Below, in pieces: positions 7,669-15,856 of a stretch of 18,590 nt of DNA (position 1 is its first letter; each line of letters begins with the position of its first letter). The notes under the pieces are model-generated. The model was not told the origin of the DNA and made no database searches. It saw only the letters and a program-made list of their open reading frames with translations. Where the stretch lies: positions 1-18,590 of the forward strand of contig QFOL01000044.1 in NCBI GenBank assembly GCA_003241215.1. The letters run 5' to 3'. Source of the stretch: Agrobacterium fabrum. GTDB lineage: Bacteria; Pseudomonadota; Alphaproteobacteria; Rhizobiales; Rhizobiaceae. Both the position numbers and the translations under genes were made by a program.

Positions 7669-8649
7669 ATGACATTCTTTTCCCGCCTGACGGATCCGCA
7701 AACGATCATCGCCATTCTCGTGACTTTGGCGGTCTTCGCGACCCTCTATACGTTGATCATGCCTTTCCTGGAGCGGAAAGATCTTGCCAAGCGGATGAAA
7801 GCCGTATCGTCGGAGCGGGAACTCATTCGTAGCCGCGAGCGTGAGCGTCTGGCGACCGCAAGCCGAGAGGGCAAAGCCTCCCTTCGCGGCAATAACAATA
7901 AATCCGCGCGGCGTATCGTCGAAAAATTCAATCTTCGCGAAGCGCTTGCCGACAAAAATACGATGAACAAGCTGCGCGCTGCCGGTTTCCGCTCGCAGAA
8001 TGCGCTCAATACATTCCTGGCTGCGCGATTCGTCTTACCCTTCATTTTCCTGGCTGGGGCATTCACCTGGGTTTTCCTTCTCGGAAACCTGGCTGATCAG
8101 GCTTTTGTCGTTCAGCTGATGGCCGTGCTTCTTTTCGGTTATGTCGGCTTTTACGCCCCCAATATCTATGTTTCGAACCGCATGACCAAGCGGCAGGCCT
8201 CGATCAAGCGGGCTTGGCCGGATGCGCTCGACCTGATGCTGATCTGCATCGAATCCGGCGTATCGATGGAAGCAGCCATGCGCCGCGTCGCGGAAGAAAT
8301 GGGCGAACAGTCGCCTGAGCTGGCGGAAGAAATGATCCTGACGACAGCGGAACTGTCCTTCCTGCAGGACAGACGCATGGCCCTTGAGAACTTCGGCATG
8401 CGCACTCAACTGGAGGGCGTCAAAAGCGTGGTGCAGGCCCTTATTCAGGCGGAGCGGTACGGCACCCCGCTTGCCCAGGCCTTGCGCGTTCTCGCGCAGG
8501 AGGGCCGGGATGAACGAATGAATGAAGCCGAGAAAAAGGCCGCTGCCCTCCCGCCGAAACTGACCGTGCCGATGATCGTGTTTTTCCTGCCGGTACTCAT
8601 CGCCGTCATTCTCGGGCCGGCCGGCCTTCGTGTCATGGATACGTTCTGA
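7669..8649 (+). CDS. tadC: Tad pilus inner-membrane platform protein TadC
   Basis: The 326-residue partner of TadB has membrane segments near 12-32, 120-140, 147-167 and 298-318, and a T2SSF domain (about 185-315). The domain shows the typical segment WPDALDLMLICIESGVSMEA. A basic, Arg- and Glu-rich linker (about 36-85) follows the first helix. The ATG at 7669 has AAGAGG (7658-7663) overlapping the tadB stop. It is the last gene of the pilus operon; the next gene downstream is on the opposite strand. In Agrobacterium it is called ctpI. Confidence 0.92.
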   Translation: MTFFSRLTDPQTIIAILVTLAVFATLYTLIMPFLERKDLAKRMKAVSSERELIRSRERERLATASREGKASLRGNNNKSARRIVEKFNLREALADKNTMNKLRAAGFRSQNALNTFLAARFVLPFIFLAGAFTWVFLLGNLADQAFVVQLMAVLLFGYVGFYAPNIYVSNRMTKRQASIKRAWPDALDLMLICIESGVSMEAAMRRVAEEMGEQSPELAEEMILTTAELSFLQDRRMALENFGMRTQLEGVKSVVQALIQAERYGTPLAQALRVLAQEGRDERMNEAEKKAAALPPKLTVPMIVFFLPVLIAVILGPAGLRVMDTF

Positions 8650-8662
8650 CGAAGACACGCGT

Positions 8663-8676
8663 CGGCAAGCTTGCCG
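8663..8676. terminator. Palindrome between convergent tadC and TPR gene
   Basis: CGGCAAGCTTGCCG is a perfect 14-base palindrome in the 83-bp gap between two convergent genes. It could fold into a five-pair hairpin with a four-base loop on either transcript. No T-run follows on either side, so an intrinsic terminator is only a weak possibility. It could equally be a symmetrical protein site or chance. Confidence 0.25.
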
Positions 8677-8732
8677 CAACAGACGTCATGATGCCTGTGG
8701 GTCGCACCAGCCGTTGCGTATCCGAAAGCGTA

Positions 8733-9557
8733 TCAACCAGCCGGTTTGCCGTCTTTTTTCGCCAGTTGCTGCCAGGAGTTCTGCTGCGAAAGCATGGCAC
8801 GCAGATAAGTGAGGTTCGCCTGCGCCTGCTGCGCAGAGAGCTCCTGAACCGCGATGCGCTCGGCTTCGGCAAAGCGACCCTGAAGACCGACCACCAGCGC
8901 AAGGTTCTGGCGGACGCGGCTGTCGGCGCCGGGCTGGGCGATGGCCGACTGCAGATAGGTTTCGGCAGTGCGCGGATCGCTCGACAGGACATAGGACATG
9001 CCGAGATTGGACAATACGCTCGGATCATTCGGCTTCAGGTCAAGCGCCTGCCTGTATCGGGAACGCGCCTCGTTCGAACGTCCAAGCTGATCGAGAACGG
9101 CGCCCTCGGCGGAATAAAGCCGCCAGTCGGGCCGGTCCGGCGTCTGTGCGCGCTGAATGGTCGAGAGCGCCTGTTCCAGCTGGCCGGCCGCCGCCTGCGA
9201 CTTACCATAGGCGGCAAGGACATCACGGTCGGCCGGATTGGCAATGGCGATCTGCTGCATGACGGCAAGCGCCTGCGTGTTCTTGCCGGTCATCATCAGC
9301 ACGCTGGCATAATTCATGCCGACCGATTTATCCTTGGGGCTGCGCTCATAGGCTTTGCCGGCGCTCTCTTCCGCCTGCCGGAGCTGCTCCATGTTCATTT
9401 GGTCATAAGAGCGTGTGGCGGCGGGAATGGAACCGGTGGACATGCGGTCCGGCTTGTTGGTGCTCGCACATCCTGAAACCGCAAGGACCAATGCGGCAAG
9501 ACATGCTCCCCGCAGCAACCCCGTCCGGCCCGTCTCGTCGAAAGAAAATGCAGTCAT
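8733..9557 (-). CDS. TPR-repeat lipoprotein, TadD-like
   Basis: The 274-residue protein begins with a lipoprotein signal ending in the lipobox VSGC (C30). About four or five tetratricopeptide repeats follow (about residues 55-240), recognisable from repeats such as AEGAVLDQLGRSNEARSRYR followed by ALDLKPNDPSVLSNLGMSYV. TPR lipoproteins named TadD are standard members of Tad loci and are thought to act as pilotins or scaffolds for the secretin. Lying directly next to and convergent with the pilus operon, this gene probably plays that part, but it has its own promoter. The ATG at 9557 has only a weak GGGCGGGGG-type ribosome-binding site. Other TPR lipoproteins exist, so the TadD assignment rests on context plus architecture. 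Confidence 0.8.
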   Translation of the reverse strand: MTAFSFDETGRTGLLRGACLAALVLAVSGCASTNKPDRMSTGSIPAATRSYDQMNMEQLRQAEESAGKAYERSPKDKSVGMNYASVLMMTGKNTQALAVMQQIAIANPADRDVLAAYGKSQAAAGQLEQALSTIQRAQTPDRPDWRLYSAEGAVLDQLGRSNEARSRYRQALDLKPNDPSVLSNLGMSYVLSSDPRTAETYLQSAIAQPGADSRVRQNLALVVGLQGRFAEAERIAVQELSAQQAQANLTYLRAMLSQQNSWQQLAKKDGKPAG

Positions 9558-9700
9558 GGCAGCGCCCCCGCCCAGGAATAATCAATCTTGCGCCCGACAC
9601 ACGACAGACTCACATGACGCAACTTTCGCTTAAGCAATAATCTGTTAACCCTAACAGAGCGTTAATCGCACCGATTCACGACATTTACGGAAGCATACCC
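9558..9700. promoter_or_regulatory. Divergent intergenic region between TPR lipoprotein and aminopeptidase
   Basis: This AT-richer 143-bp gap must hold promoters for both divergent genes. It contains three TTAA words (9630, 9645, 9662) and two GANTC sites (9607-9611, 9673-9677). No pair of TTAA words has the seven-base spacing of a full CtrA box. No convincing -35/-10 pair could be assigned. Confidence 0.4.
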
Positions 9701-11095
9701 ATGGCGCCCTATCAGTTCATCGAACGCCCCACCCCCTTCAGCTCAAAGGCCGGCAGCACATTGCCGGTTTTTGCCGTCACCCCGGCCCATATCGAACAGG
9801 GCGCGATCGATCCCGTCGCTCTGGACTGGGCGAAAAAGGCGGGTTTCAAGGCGGAAGCCGGCGCCGTCCTGCTTGTTCCTTCCGCCGATGGATCGCTGGG
9901 CGGCGTGCTTCTCGGCCTCGGTGGCAATCCCTCCGAAATTCCCTTCATCACCGGCAAACTCGCCCGCGAGCTGCCGGAGGGCGAGTGGCACATCGAAACC
10001 GCTCCGCTGACGGCCAATCGCCTCGCCCTCGGTTTCGGCCTCGGCAGCTACCGTTTCGACAAATACAGGACCAGCAAGTCCAATGGTCCAAAGCTTCTCA
10101 TTCCGCAGGATGCGGAAGATGGGGAGATCAAGCGCATTCTGGCCGGCGTTTTCCTTGCACGCGACCTCATCAATGTCCCGGCCAACGATATGGGACCGGA
10201 TGAACTTGAGATAGCCTTTCGCGCACTTGCCGCCCATTACAAGGCGAAAGTGAACGTCACCACCGGCGATGATCTGCTGAAGGAAAACTTCCCGCTGATC
10301 CATGCCGTCGGCCGGGCCAGTGAAAGCGCGCCGCGGCTTCTGGAGATGAACTGGGGCAAGAAGGGCAATCCGCGTCTCACCCTCGTCGGCAAGGGCGTCT
10401 GCTTCGACACAGGCGGCCTCGACATCAAACCCGCCGCTTCCATGGCTCTCATGAAGAAGGATATGGGAGGTGCGGCCAATGTGCTCGGCCTTGCACTGAT
10501 GATCATGGATGCGAAACTGCCGGTCGATCTTCGCGTTCTCGTACCCGCTGTCGAAAACTCCATCTCCTCCAATGCCTTCCGCCCCGGCGATATCTACCGC
10601 AGTCGCAAGGGGCTGACGGTGCAGATCGACAATACCGATGCCGAGGGCCGCCTTGTTCTCGCGGACGCGCTGGCCTATGCGGACGAAGATGCGCCGGACC
10701 TGATGATCGACATGGCGACGCTGACGGGTGCCGCACGCGTCGCGCTCGGCCCGGATCTACCGCCCTTCTACACCGATGATGAGGATCTGGCGAATGATAT
10801 AGCGGAGGCCAGCATCGATACGGACGATCCGCTGTGGCGCATGCCGCTCTACATGGGCTACGACAAGGATATCCGCTCACGCGCGGCCGATATCACCAAC
10901 GCGCCTTCGGGCGGCATGGGCGGATCGATCACCGCCGCCCTGTTCCTGAAGCGTTTTGTCACCAATACCAGGCGCTGGGCGCATTTCGATATTTACGGCT
11001 GGTCTCTGAGCGAGCGGCATCACTCATCGATCGGCGGAGAGGCGCAGGGCATCCGCGCCCTCTTCCATTACATCGCACATCAGTTCGCGAAATAA
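9701..11095 (+). CDS. Leucyl aminopeptidase, M17 family
   Basis: A 464-residue cytosolic metallopeptidase that removes N-terminal residues from peptides using two bound metal ions. All metal ligands of the M17 family are present with the same spacing as in E. coli PepA: K231, D236, D254, D313 and E315. The catalytic K243 and R317 are also present. The signature NTDAEGR lies at 311-317. The N-terminal domain is shorter than in PepA, which is typical of the shorter M17 enzymes. The ATG at 9701 has GGAAG seven bases upstream. It stands alone on the + strand and ends at a clear terminator. The exact subfamily name (pepA or pepB) cannot be settled from the sequence alone. Confidence 0.93.
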   Translation: MAPYQFIERPTPFSSKAGSTLPVFAVTPAHIEQGAIDPVALDWAKKAGFKAEAGAVLLVPSADGSLGGVLLGLGGNPSEIPFITGKLARELPEGEWHIETAPLTANRLALGFGLGSYRFDKYRTSKSNGPKLLIPQDAEDGEIKRILAGVFLARDLINVPANDMGPDELEIAFRALAAHYKAKVNVTTGDDLLKENFPLIHAVGRASESAPRLLEMNWGKKGNPRLTLVGKGVCFDTGGLDIKPAASMALMKKDMGGAANVLGLALMIMDAKLPVDLRVLVPAVENSISSNAFRPGDIYRSRKGLTVQIDNTDAEGRLVLADALAYADEDAPDLMIDMATLTGAARVALGPDLPPFYTDDEDLANDIAEASIDTDDPLWRMPLYMGYDKDIRSRAADITNAPSGGMGGSITAALFLKRFVTNTRRWAHFDIYGWSLSERHHSSIGGEAQGIRALFHYIAHQFAK

Positions 11096-11118
11096 TCTGC
11101 CGATAGGTCCGGCTTCCA

Positions 11119-11150
11119 CGGGCGCTTCCTCAACCGGAGCGCCCGCTTTC
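11119..11150 (+). terminator. Rho-independent terminator of the aminopeptidase gene
   Basis: A GC-rich hairpin starts 24 bases after the stop. CGGGCGCT (11119-11126) pairs with AGCGCCCG (11138-11145), and CC (11128-11129) pairs with GG (11136-11137), leaving one bulged T and a six-base loop. It is followed by CTTTC. The T-run is short, but stem strength and position make it a likely terminator. Confidence 0.7.
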
Positions 11151-11172
11151 AATTGAGAGCATTTCCGGACGG

Positions 11173-11196
11173 AAAACCGGGCTCCAATTTTCCCGG
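11173..11196 (-). terminator. Possible terminator of pncB
   Basis: On the minus strand CCGGG (11196-11192) and CCCGG (11181-11177) pair around a ten-base loop, followed by TTTT (11176-11173), eight bases beyond the pncB stop. An overlapping inverted repeat TTTCCG/CGGAAA (11162-11175) offers an alternative stem. The five-pair stem is modest, so confidence is moderate. Confidence 0.45.
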
Positions 11197-11203
11197 AAAA
11201 GCT

Positions 11204-12508
11204 TTAAACCAGAACCTTCTGTTCCTTGTGGTCTTCTTCGCCAAAGAACTTCAGGTAACGCTCCACCTCGGCCGGATCGCCGGTTGCCTTTTGCGGATTG
11301 TCCGAGAGCTTCACAGCCGGCCGGCCATTGGCGTCACTCACCTTGCAGACGATGGAGATCGGCTTGAGGCTGGCGATGGTCTTCGGGGCGCAGCCGGCAA
11401 AATCATTGGTGAGGTTGGTGCCCCAGCCGAAACTCATGCGAACCCGGCCTTCAAAGTGCCTGTAGGTGTCGATGATGGCGTCGACGTCGAGACCGTCGGA
11501 GAAGATCAGCATCTTCTTGCGGGGATCGCGGCCCATCTTCTGCCACCACTCGATGATCTTTTCCCCGCCTTCGATCGGCGGCGCACTGTCGGGGCGGAAA
11601 CCCGTCCAGTCCGCCACCCATTCCGGCGCATTGCGCAGGAACGCCGCCGTGCCGAAGGCATCCGGCAACACGATCAGCAGGTTGCCGCCATAAAGCCGAT
11701 TCCAGTCCTTCAGAACCTGATAGGGCGCGGCCGCCAGTTCATCATCGGTCTGCGCCAGCGCCGCGACCACCATCGGCAGTTCATGCGCGTTGGTGCCGAC
11801 GGCTTCGAGATCGGAATCCATCGCGAGCAGGACATTGCTGGTGCCGGTAAAGGCAGGCCCGATGCCTTCCTTCAGCGCTTCGACGCACCAGCGCTGCCAC
11901 AGGAAGCTGTGGCGGCGGCGGGTGCCGAAATCGGAAATACGCAGGCCCGGCAGTTCCCGCAACCGCTCGACCTTCTCCCACATCTTGGCCTTTGCGCGGG
12001 CGTAGAGCACATCCAGCGTGAAATAACCGAGCGAGCGCATGGCGCTGCGCGAGCGCAACTCGTTGATGATGGCGAGCGCCGGGATTTCCCAGAGCGTCGT
12101 ATCCATCCAGCGGCCATGAAAATTCAGTTCATATTGCCCGTCGCGCTTGAAAAGCTCGTATTCCGGCAATTGATAGCTCGAAAGCCAGGAGAGGAATTCC
12201 GGCTCGAAAATCTGTGAGCGGCCATAGAACGTATTACCCGCTAGCCAGATATTCTCTTTTTTGGAAAGACGCAGGGTGCGCGCATGATCGAGCTGTTCGC
12301 GCAGCTCCATCTCATCGATCTCTTCCGCCAGCCGCACCGTCTTTGTGCGGTTGATCAATGAAAACGTCGCATCGACTTCCGGATAGAGCTTCCAGATCAT
12401 CTGCAACATCAAAAGCTTGTAGAAATCCGTATCGATCAGGCTGCGGACGATCGGGTCTAGTTTCCAGGTATGATTGTGGACACGGGTGGCTATATCGGTC
12501 TTCGTCAT
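11204..12508 (-). CDS. pncB: Nicotinate phosphoribosyltransferase
   Basis: The 434-residue enzyme of the NAD salvage (Preiss-Handler) pathway joins nicotinate to PRPP, with ATP hydrolysis, to give nicotinate mononucleotide. The N-terminal motif DTDFYK (residues 27-32) and the segment [10 protein letters not shown] are typical of bacterial PncB. H242 in the latter matches the histidine that is phosphorylated in the Salmonella enzyme. The start at 12508 has a GGGGAA ribosome-binding site about eight bases upstream. An open frame extends 36 codons further upstream without a better start signal. The protein is somewhat longer than enterobacterial PncB (about 400 residues). The gene is monocistronic as far as can be seen, with 209 bp to the next gene upstream on the same strand. 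Confidence 0.93.
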   Translation of the reverse strand: MTKTDIATRVHNHTWKLDPIVRSLIDTDFYKLLMLQMIWKLYPEVDATFSLINRTKTVRLAEEIDEMELREQLDHARTLRLSKKENIWLAGNTFYGRSQIFEPEFLSWLSSYQLPEYELFKRDGQYELNFHGRWMDTTLWEIPALAIINELRSRSAMRSLGYFTLDVLYARAKAKMWEKVERLRELPGLRISDFGTRRRHSFLWQRWCVEALKEGIGPAFTGTSNVLLAMDSDLEAVGTNAHELPMVVAALAQTDDELAAAPYQVLKDWNRLYGGNLLIVLPDAFGTAAFLRNAPEWVADWTGFRPDSAPPIEGGEKIIEWWQKMGRDPRKKMLIFSDGLDVDAIIDTYRHFEGRVRMSFGWGTNLTNDFAGCAPKTIASLKPISIVCKVSDANGRPAVKLSDNPQKATGDPAEVERYLKFFGEEDHKEQKVLV

Positions 12509-12673
12509 ACTCGCATTCCCCAATATCGGCCAAAGGTCAGAATAGCCGATGTCACTCCGCACCCCGGCAGGTATCAACCTGTCACGCGGAAGATTTATCT
12601 GAAAAAGCGACAACAAGTCCAGAGCGACGGCCAGGCAAATGCCTCCCGCCCCTGCTCTCGCATCGATTTTTGG

Positions 12674-12692
12674 AAAACCGCAATGGGGTTTT
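12674..12692 (-). terminator. Weak hairpin after the small secreted protein gene
   Basis: AAAACC (12674-12679) and GGTTTT (12687-12692) form a six-pair stem with a seven-base loop, about 26 bases beyond the stop of the minus-strand gene. The run of T residues lies within the stem itself. It could act as a weak terminator for transcripts entering pncB from upstream. A 12-base palindrome AGCCGCGCGGCT (12707-12718) adjoins the stop codon and may contribute. Confidence 0.3.
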
Positions 12693-12717
12693 GGGTCCGA
12701 TGCCTGAGCCGCGCGGC

Positions 12718-13077
12718 TTAGAAAGTCGGGTCGACGGGATTGATGCCGGGATACCAGTCCTTGGAGACCGGATTTCTGCCGCCGAAACTGGAAACGCCAT
12801 TTTCGTCGGTGCAGCGGTAACCCTGAACTGGAAGTCCGCGACTGCCGAAAACACTCCGGTAGGGGCCGCGCGAATATCCGGTCACGCCAAGTGCGCTGTG
12901 GCAGGTGTAACGCACTTTGGGTTGCAGCGCGCGCGGATCCTTGACGCCAGGCAGGTTCGCATAGGCATCCGGCGCAGGGGCAAACCCGTTCTGGAAAACG
13001 GTCTGCGCCTCAGCCGATGCGCTCAGCAAAGTTGCCACAAGGATTGCCGCCAATCGTGTCGCCGTTCTTGTCTTCAT
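12718..13077 (-). CDS. Small secreted protein of unknown function, two cysteines
   Basis: I do not recognise this 119-residue protein as a member of a named family. It has a clear Sec signal peptide (residues 1-24, with the cleavage context SAEA/Q). A mature part of about 95 residues follows, rich in Gly, Pro, Tyr and Arg, with exactly two cysteines (C59 and C89) that could form one disulfide in the periplasm. Aromatic residues and the segment [15 protein letters not shown] stand out. The ATG at 13077 gives a normal signal peptide. An ATG five codons upstream (13092) is also possible, and neither has a strong ribosome-binding site. GC content and codon use resemble the neighbours, so there is no sign of recent transfer. 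Its place between pncB and the NlpC/P60 gene does not reveal a role. Confidence 0.72.
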   Translation of the reverse strand: MKTRTATRLAAILVATLLSASAEAQTVFQNGFAPAPDAYANLPGVKDPRALQPKVRYTCHSALGVTGYSRGPYRSVFGSRGLPVQGYRCTDENGVSSFGGRNPVSKDWYPGINPVDPTF

Positions 13078-13172
13078 CGATGCCCGGTCCATACCATCAT
13101 TTAAAGGATGTAGGCCTTCAGCGGCTTTCGCACAAAGGGCGGGGCAGGCACAATTTCGTGAAAGCCGCCTTT

Positions 13173-14024
13173 TCAGCCTTCCAGCCGGCGGAAAGCCGTC
13201 GGCTTCTCATAAAGCCAGCCAATGCGCTCGATGGCCGCGTCGAGATTTTCGCGCGCGACATTCATCGTATGGCCGTTGGCATGCAGCAGCGTTTCCTCGT
13301 TTTCCATGAGGCCGACATGGCCCTTCCAGAAGACGAGATCGCCGCGCCGCAATTCATCCCGCTCGATTTCCACGCCAAGCGATTTCACCTGCATATCAGT
13401 GTCGCGCAGAACCCGACGGCCGGTCATCGCCATGGAAAGCTGCACCAGACCGGAGCAGTCGATGCCGAAACCCGAGCGTCCGCCCCAGAGATAGGGGGTC
13501 TCAATGAAACGCAGCGCCACCGCCACATAATCTTCCTCAAGCGCCGCATCCACGGGGCGGCAATGGGCGGCGATGATGCCTTCGCCCTTTTCGGTCATGA
13601 GATAGCGGGTGCCCCGTGTCTCCGCCTCTCCGACGATCTGGATCAGGCTGCCCAGGGAAAGCGCCGCGACGGGCGGTTTGCGCAATTCAGCGGCGGGATA
13701 AAGGAAGGTGCGCGGCGCAATCACTTTGTGGGTGGCGGCAACGACATCGGCGATCGCCGTTTCCGGTACGTAACCCGCATAGCCATCCGCATCCGCCTGC
13801 ACCCACGCCCAACCGCTCGCCCTGTCAAAAACGCGAACGGTTTCACCAAACAGAAGTTCGGTGTCGATGCCGGCGGCGAGATCCGGCGTCGGCCGCAGGC
13901 CAATAACAGGCACCGCGATCTGCGCCGGCGATCCGCTGACGAAACGTTCGGCCTGCACCATACCCTCCAGTTTCGCATCGGCCAGATCGGGGCGGAAGAC
14001 ATTCAGGCGGCGGTCGAGCATCAT
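13173..14024 (-). CDS. NlpC/P60 family peptidoglycan peptidase
   Basis: The 283-residue protein has an N-terminal half with bacterial SH3-like segments (about residues 35-145) and a C-terminal NlpC/P60 cysteine peptidase domain (about 155-280). The catalytic set is visible: C190 in GIDCSGLVQLS, H236 in GHVGLM, and H248 in HANGH. The layout resembles the dipeptidyl-peptidase VI/YkfC type, which cuts the gamma-D-glutamyl-diaminopimelate bond of muropeptides. No signal peptide is seen, so it probably acts in the cytosol on recycled wall peptides. Two adjacent ATG codons (14024, 14021) are possible starts; an open frame extends 13 codons further upstream. A MarR-like gene ends 16 bases upstream on the same strand, so the two are probably co-transcribed. 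Confidence 0.88.
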   Translation of the reverse strand: MMLDRRLNVFRPDLADAKLEGMVQAERFVSGSPAQIAVPVIGLRPTPDLAAGIDTELLFGETVRVFDRASGWAWVQADADGYAGYVPETAIADVVAATHKVIAPRTFLYPAAELRKPPVAALSLGSLIQIVGEAETRGTRYLMTEKGEGIIAAHCRPVDAALEEDYVAVALRFIETPYLWGGRSGFGIDCSGLVQLSMAMTGRRVLRDTDMQVKSLGVEIERDELRRGDLVFWKGHVGLMENEETLLHANGHTMNVARENLDAAIERIGWLYEKPTAFRRLEG

Positions 14025-14040
14025 GGTTCCAGGTCCAGGG

Positions 14041-14385
14041 TTAGATTTTGCGCGCCTGATCAATAATCAGATCGCCGAATTTTTCCAGATAAAGCGCACC
14101 TGTTACCGTGCGTTTTATCACCACATTGCGCCTGTCCCGCTCGTCCCGAACCCGGTCGACCAACTCCAGCGCCCCGAGACTGTCGAGGGCGCGGGTGATG
14201 ACCGGTTTGGTAACTCCCAGCATGGCGGCAAGTCCGCGCACGGTATGCGGCGGCGGCACGAGATAAATCTGCAGCAGGATGGCCGTCTGACGCAAGGTCA
14301 AATCCGGCTGATCGTCAATGACCTGCGCCGTGGAAACACGATGCCAGAGCCCCAAGGCCTCCGTGGGCGACAATTGTGCAGGCAA
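14041..14385 (-). CDS. Short MarR-family winged-helix regulator
   Basis: The protein has a winged helix-turn-helix, with the recognition region TVRGLAAMLGVTKPVITRAL and a basic wing (DRVRDERDRRNVVI) as in MarR regulators. It is short for the family: 114 residues from the TTG at 14385. That start has GGAAGG about nine bases upstream. A GTG at 14502 would add 39 residues, but it lacks a ribosome-binding site, and the added stretch has the AT-richer composition of non-coding DNA. The C-terminal dimerisation helices look abbreviated. It lies 16 bases before the NlpC/P60 gene and probably shares its transcript, so it may control wall-peptide recycling or its own operon. The target and ligand are unknown. 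Confidence 0.75.
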   Translation of the reverse strand: MPAQLSPTEALGLWHRVSTAQVIDDQPDLTLRQTAILLQIYLVPPPHTVRGLAAMLGVTKPVITRALDSLGALELVDRVRDERDRRNVVIKRTVTGALYLEKFGDLIIDQARKI

Positions 14386-14702
14386 GCCGGTGACCCTTCC
14401 AGTCGTTGTTCCCCTGTTTTCTTTCAACGGAACGGAAAACTCAAGAACCAACCCGTACAAACAGAACCGCCGCGCGGCGCAGATCGAGAGATTGCGCGGC
14501 ACGGCGGTGTTTATCGGCCCGTTTTACGGGCTTTCACGTCCCCTCTGGACTTGCGGGATAAGAAGCAGGAAACGTGCCAGTTCTATTGCGGCGCACAAAG
14601 AGAAATAAAAACAGGTGTTTGGAAAGAAAATCCGGCTTTCTGGGCAAATTTTTCGCAAAGAGCGGAAAGCTATAAAAACAGGCAACTAAAGAATCAATGC
14701 TT
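14386..14702. other. Gene-poor stretch upstream of the MarR-like gene
   Basis: About 320 bp without a convincing gene, and AT-richer than its surroundings especially at 14580-14700. It contains an 11-base direct repeat ATAAAAACAGG (14605-14615 and 14672-14682) and a small hairpin GCCCG/CGGGC (14517-14531). It should contain the promoter of the MarR-NlpC pair reading to the left, but no clear -35/-10 pair was found. Confidence 0.4.
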
Positions 14703-14734
14703 AAAAACTGCCTTCCGCCATAACGGCGGAAGGC
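14703..14734 (-). terminator. Strong rho-independent terminator of the DUF475 gene
   Basis: On the minus strand a perfect ten-pair stem forms from 14734-14725 and 14719-14710 (GCCTTCCGCC with its complement), with a five-base loop. It is followed by AG and then five T residues (14707-14703). It lies 15 bases after the stop. This is the clearest intrinsic terminator in the window. Confidence 0.9.
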
Positions 14735-14749
14735 AAGGTCAATCGGGGA

Positions 14750-15856
14750 TCAGATCTCCGCGCCGCGTGCGGCCTCGACCGCATCGGCACCCTGTCGCCG
14801 GTTATAGCGGATCGACGACCAGAGCGAGATACCGATCAGGCCCGCGCCGCCAAGGCCGGTGATGACTTCAGGTATATGGACCATGGTCTGCACATACATG
14901 ATGACGGACAGGATGAGGATCGCATAGAAGGCGCCGTGTTCCAGGTAGCGATATTCGGCCAGCGTTCCCTTCTCCACCAGCATGATGGTCATCGAACGCA
15001 CATACATGGCGCCGATGCCGAGACCGATGGCGATGATGAAGAGGTTCTGCGTCAGCGCGAAAGCGCCGATCACGCCGTCGAAGGAGAAGCTGGCATCCAG
15101 CACTTCGAGGTAAAGAAACGCACCGAAGCCGCCTTTTGCAGCGCCTTCCAGCATTTCCTGGCTGCGATCGAGAATGCCGCCGACAACTTCCACCAAGAGG
15201 AAGGTCAGAAGACCCCAGATCGCCGAATGGAAGAAGGTGTTGGCCGCGACCGGACCGAGTTCCGGATTGTCGCTTGCGCCGATGATGCGGGAAAAGACCA
15301 GCATGACAACCAGCACGAAGGCGATCTCGATGCCCTTGACGGAGGAATAGATTGCCGCCTTTTCCTCGATCCAACGCACCCAGTGCACATCCTTCTCATG
15401 GTCGAAGAAGAAGTTGAGGCCGACCATCATCAGGAAGGTGCCGCCGAAAGCCGCAATCGGCAGATGGGCGTCACGCATGATTTCCGCATAACGTTCCGGC
15501 TGCGTGGCGGCCATCACAATTGCCGTCCAGGGGCCAACATTGGCCGCGACGACCACGATGAGCAGCGGGAAGACGATACGCATGCCGAAAACGGCGATCA
15601 GGATACCCCAGGTCAGGAAGCGATGCTGCCAGACCGGTGTCATATCCTTCAGCTTGTTGGCGTTAACGATGGCGTTATCGAAGGAGAGCGAGATTTCCAG
15701 CACCGCGAGAACAACGCAGATGAAGAAGATCGTCGCCGTGCCGCCCACCGTTCCGGTCATTTCCCAGCCGAGATAACCGCCGAGGATCAGACCGACCACA
15801 GTGACGATAAAAGCCCACTTGAAGTAGGTAAGCGTGTTTTTCTGGGCAGCGCTCAT
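14750..15856 (-). CDS. DUF475 integral membrane protein, TerC-like
   Basis: A polytopic inner-membrane protein of 368 residues belonging to the DUF475 branch of the TerC-like superfamily. Two internal repeats each carry the family's acidic motif: LEISLSFDNAIVNA (53-66, with E54, D60 and N61) and LEVLDASFSFDGVIGAFA (250-267, with E251 and D260). Related TerC proteins (MntX/Alx/YceF types) export manganese, so metal efflux is a reasonable guess. DUF475 itself is not, to my knowledge, characterised in this group. The ATG at 15856 has GGGAGG about ten bases upstream and overlaps the stop of a 33-codon upstream frame. A long structured leader precedes it and a strong terminator follows, so it looks like an independently regulated unit. 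Confidence 0.88.
   Translation of the reverse strand: MSAAQKNTLTYFKWAFIVTVVGLILGGYLGWEMTGTVGGTATIFFICVVLAVLEISLSFDNAIVNANKLKDMTPVWQHRFLTWGILIAVFGMRIVFPLLIVVVAANVGPWTAIVMAATQPERYAEIMRDAHLPIAAFGGTFLMMVGLNFFFDHEKDVHWVRWIEEKAAIYSSVKGIEIAFVLVVMLVFSRIIGASDNPELGPVAANTFFHSAIWGLLTFLLVEVVGGILDRSQEMLEGAAKGGFGAFLYLEVLDASFSFDGVIGAFALTQNLFIIAIGLGIGAMYVRSMTIMLVEKGTLAEYRYLEHGAFYAILILSVIMYVQTMVHIPEVITGLGGAGLIGISLWSSIRYNRRQGADAVEAARGAEI

Noticed and set aside
9607..9677. CtrA/CcrM control of the aminopeptidase and TPR lipoprotein promoters
   Set aside because: TTAA words are present but none has the seven-base spacing, and two GANTC sites in 143 bp are not far above chance.
14517..14534. A + strand terminator (GCCCG hairpin followed by TTT)
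   Set aside because: No gene reads into it on the + strand and the stem is only five pairs.
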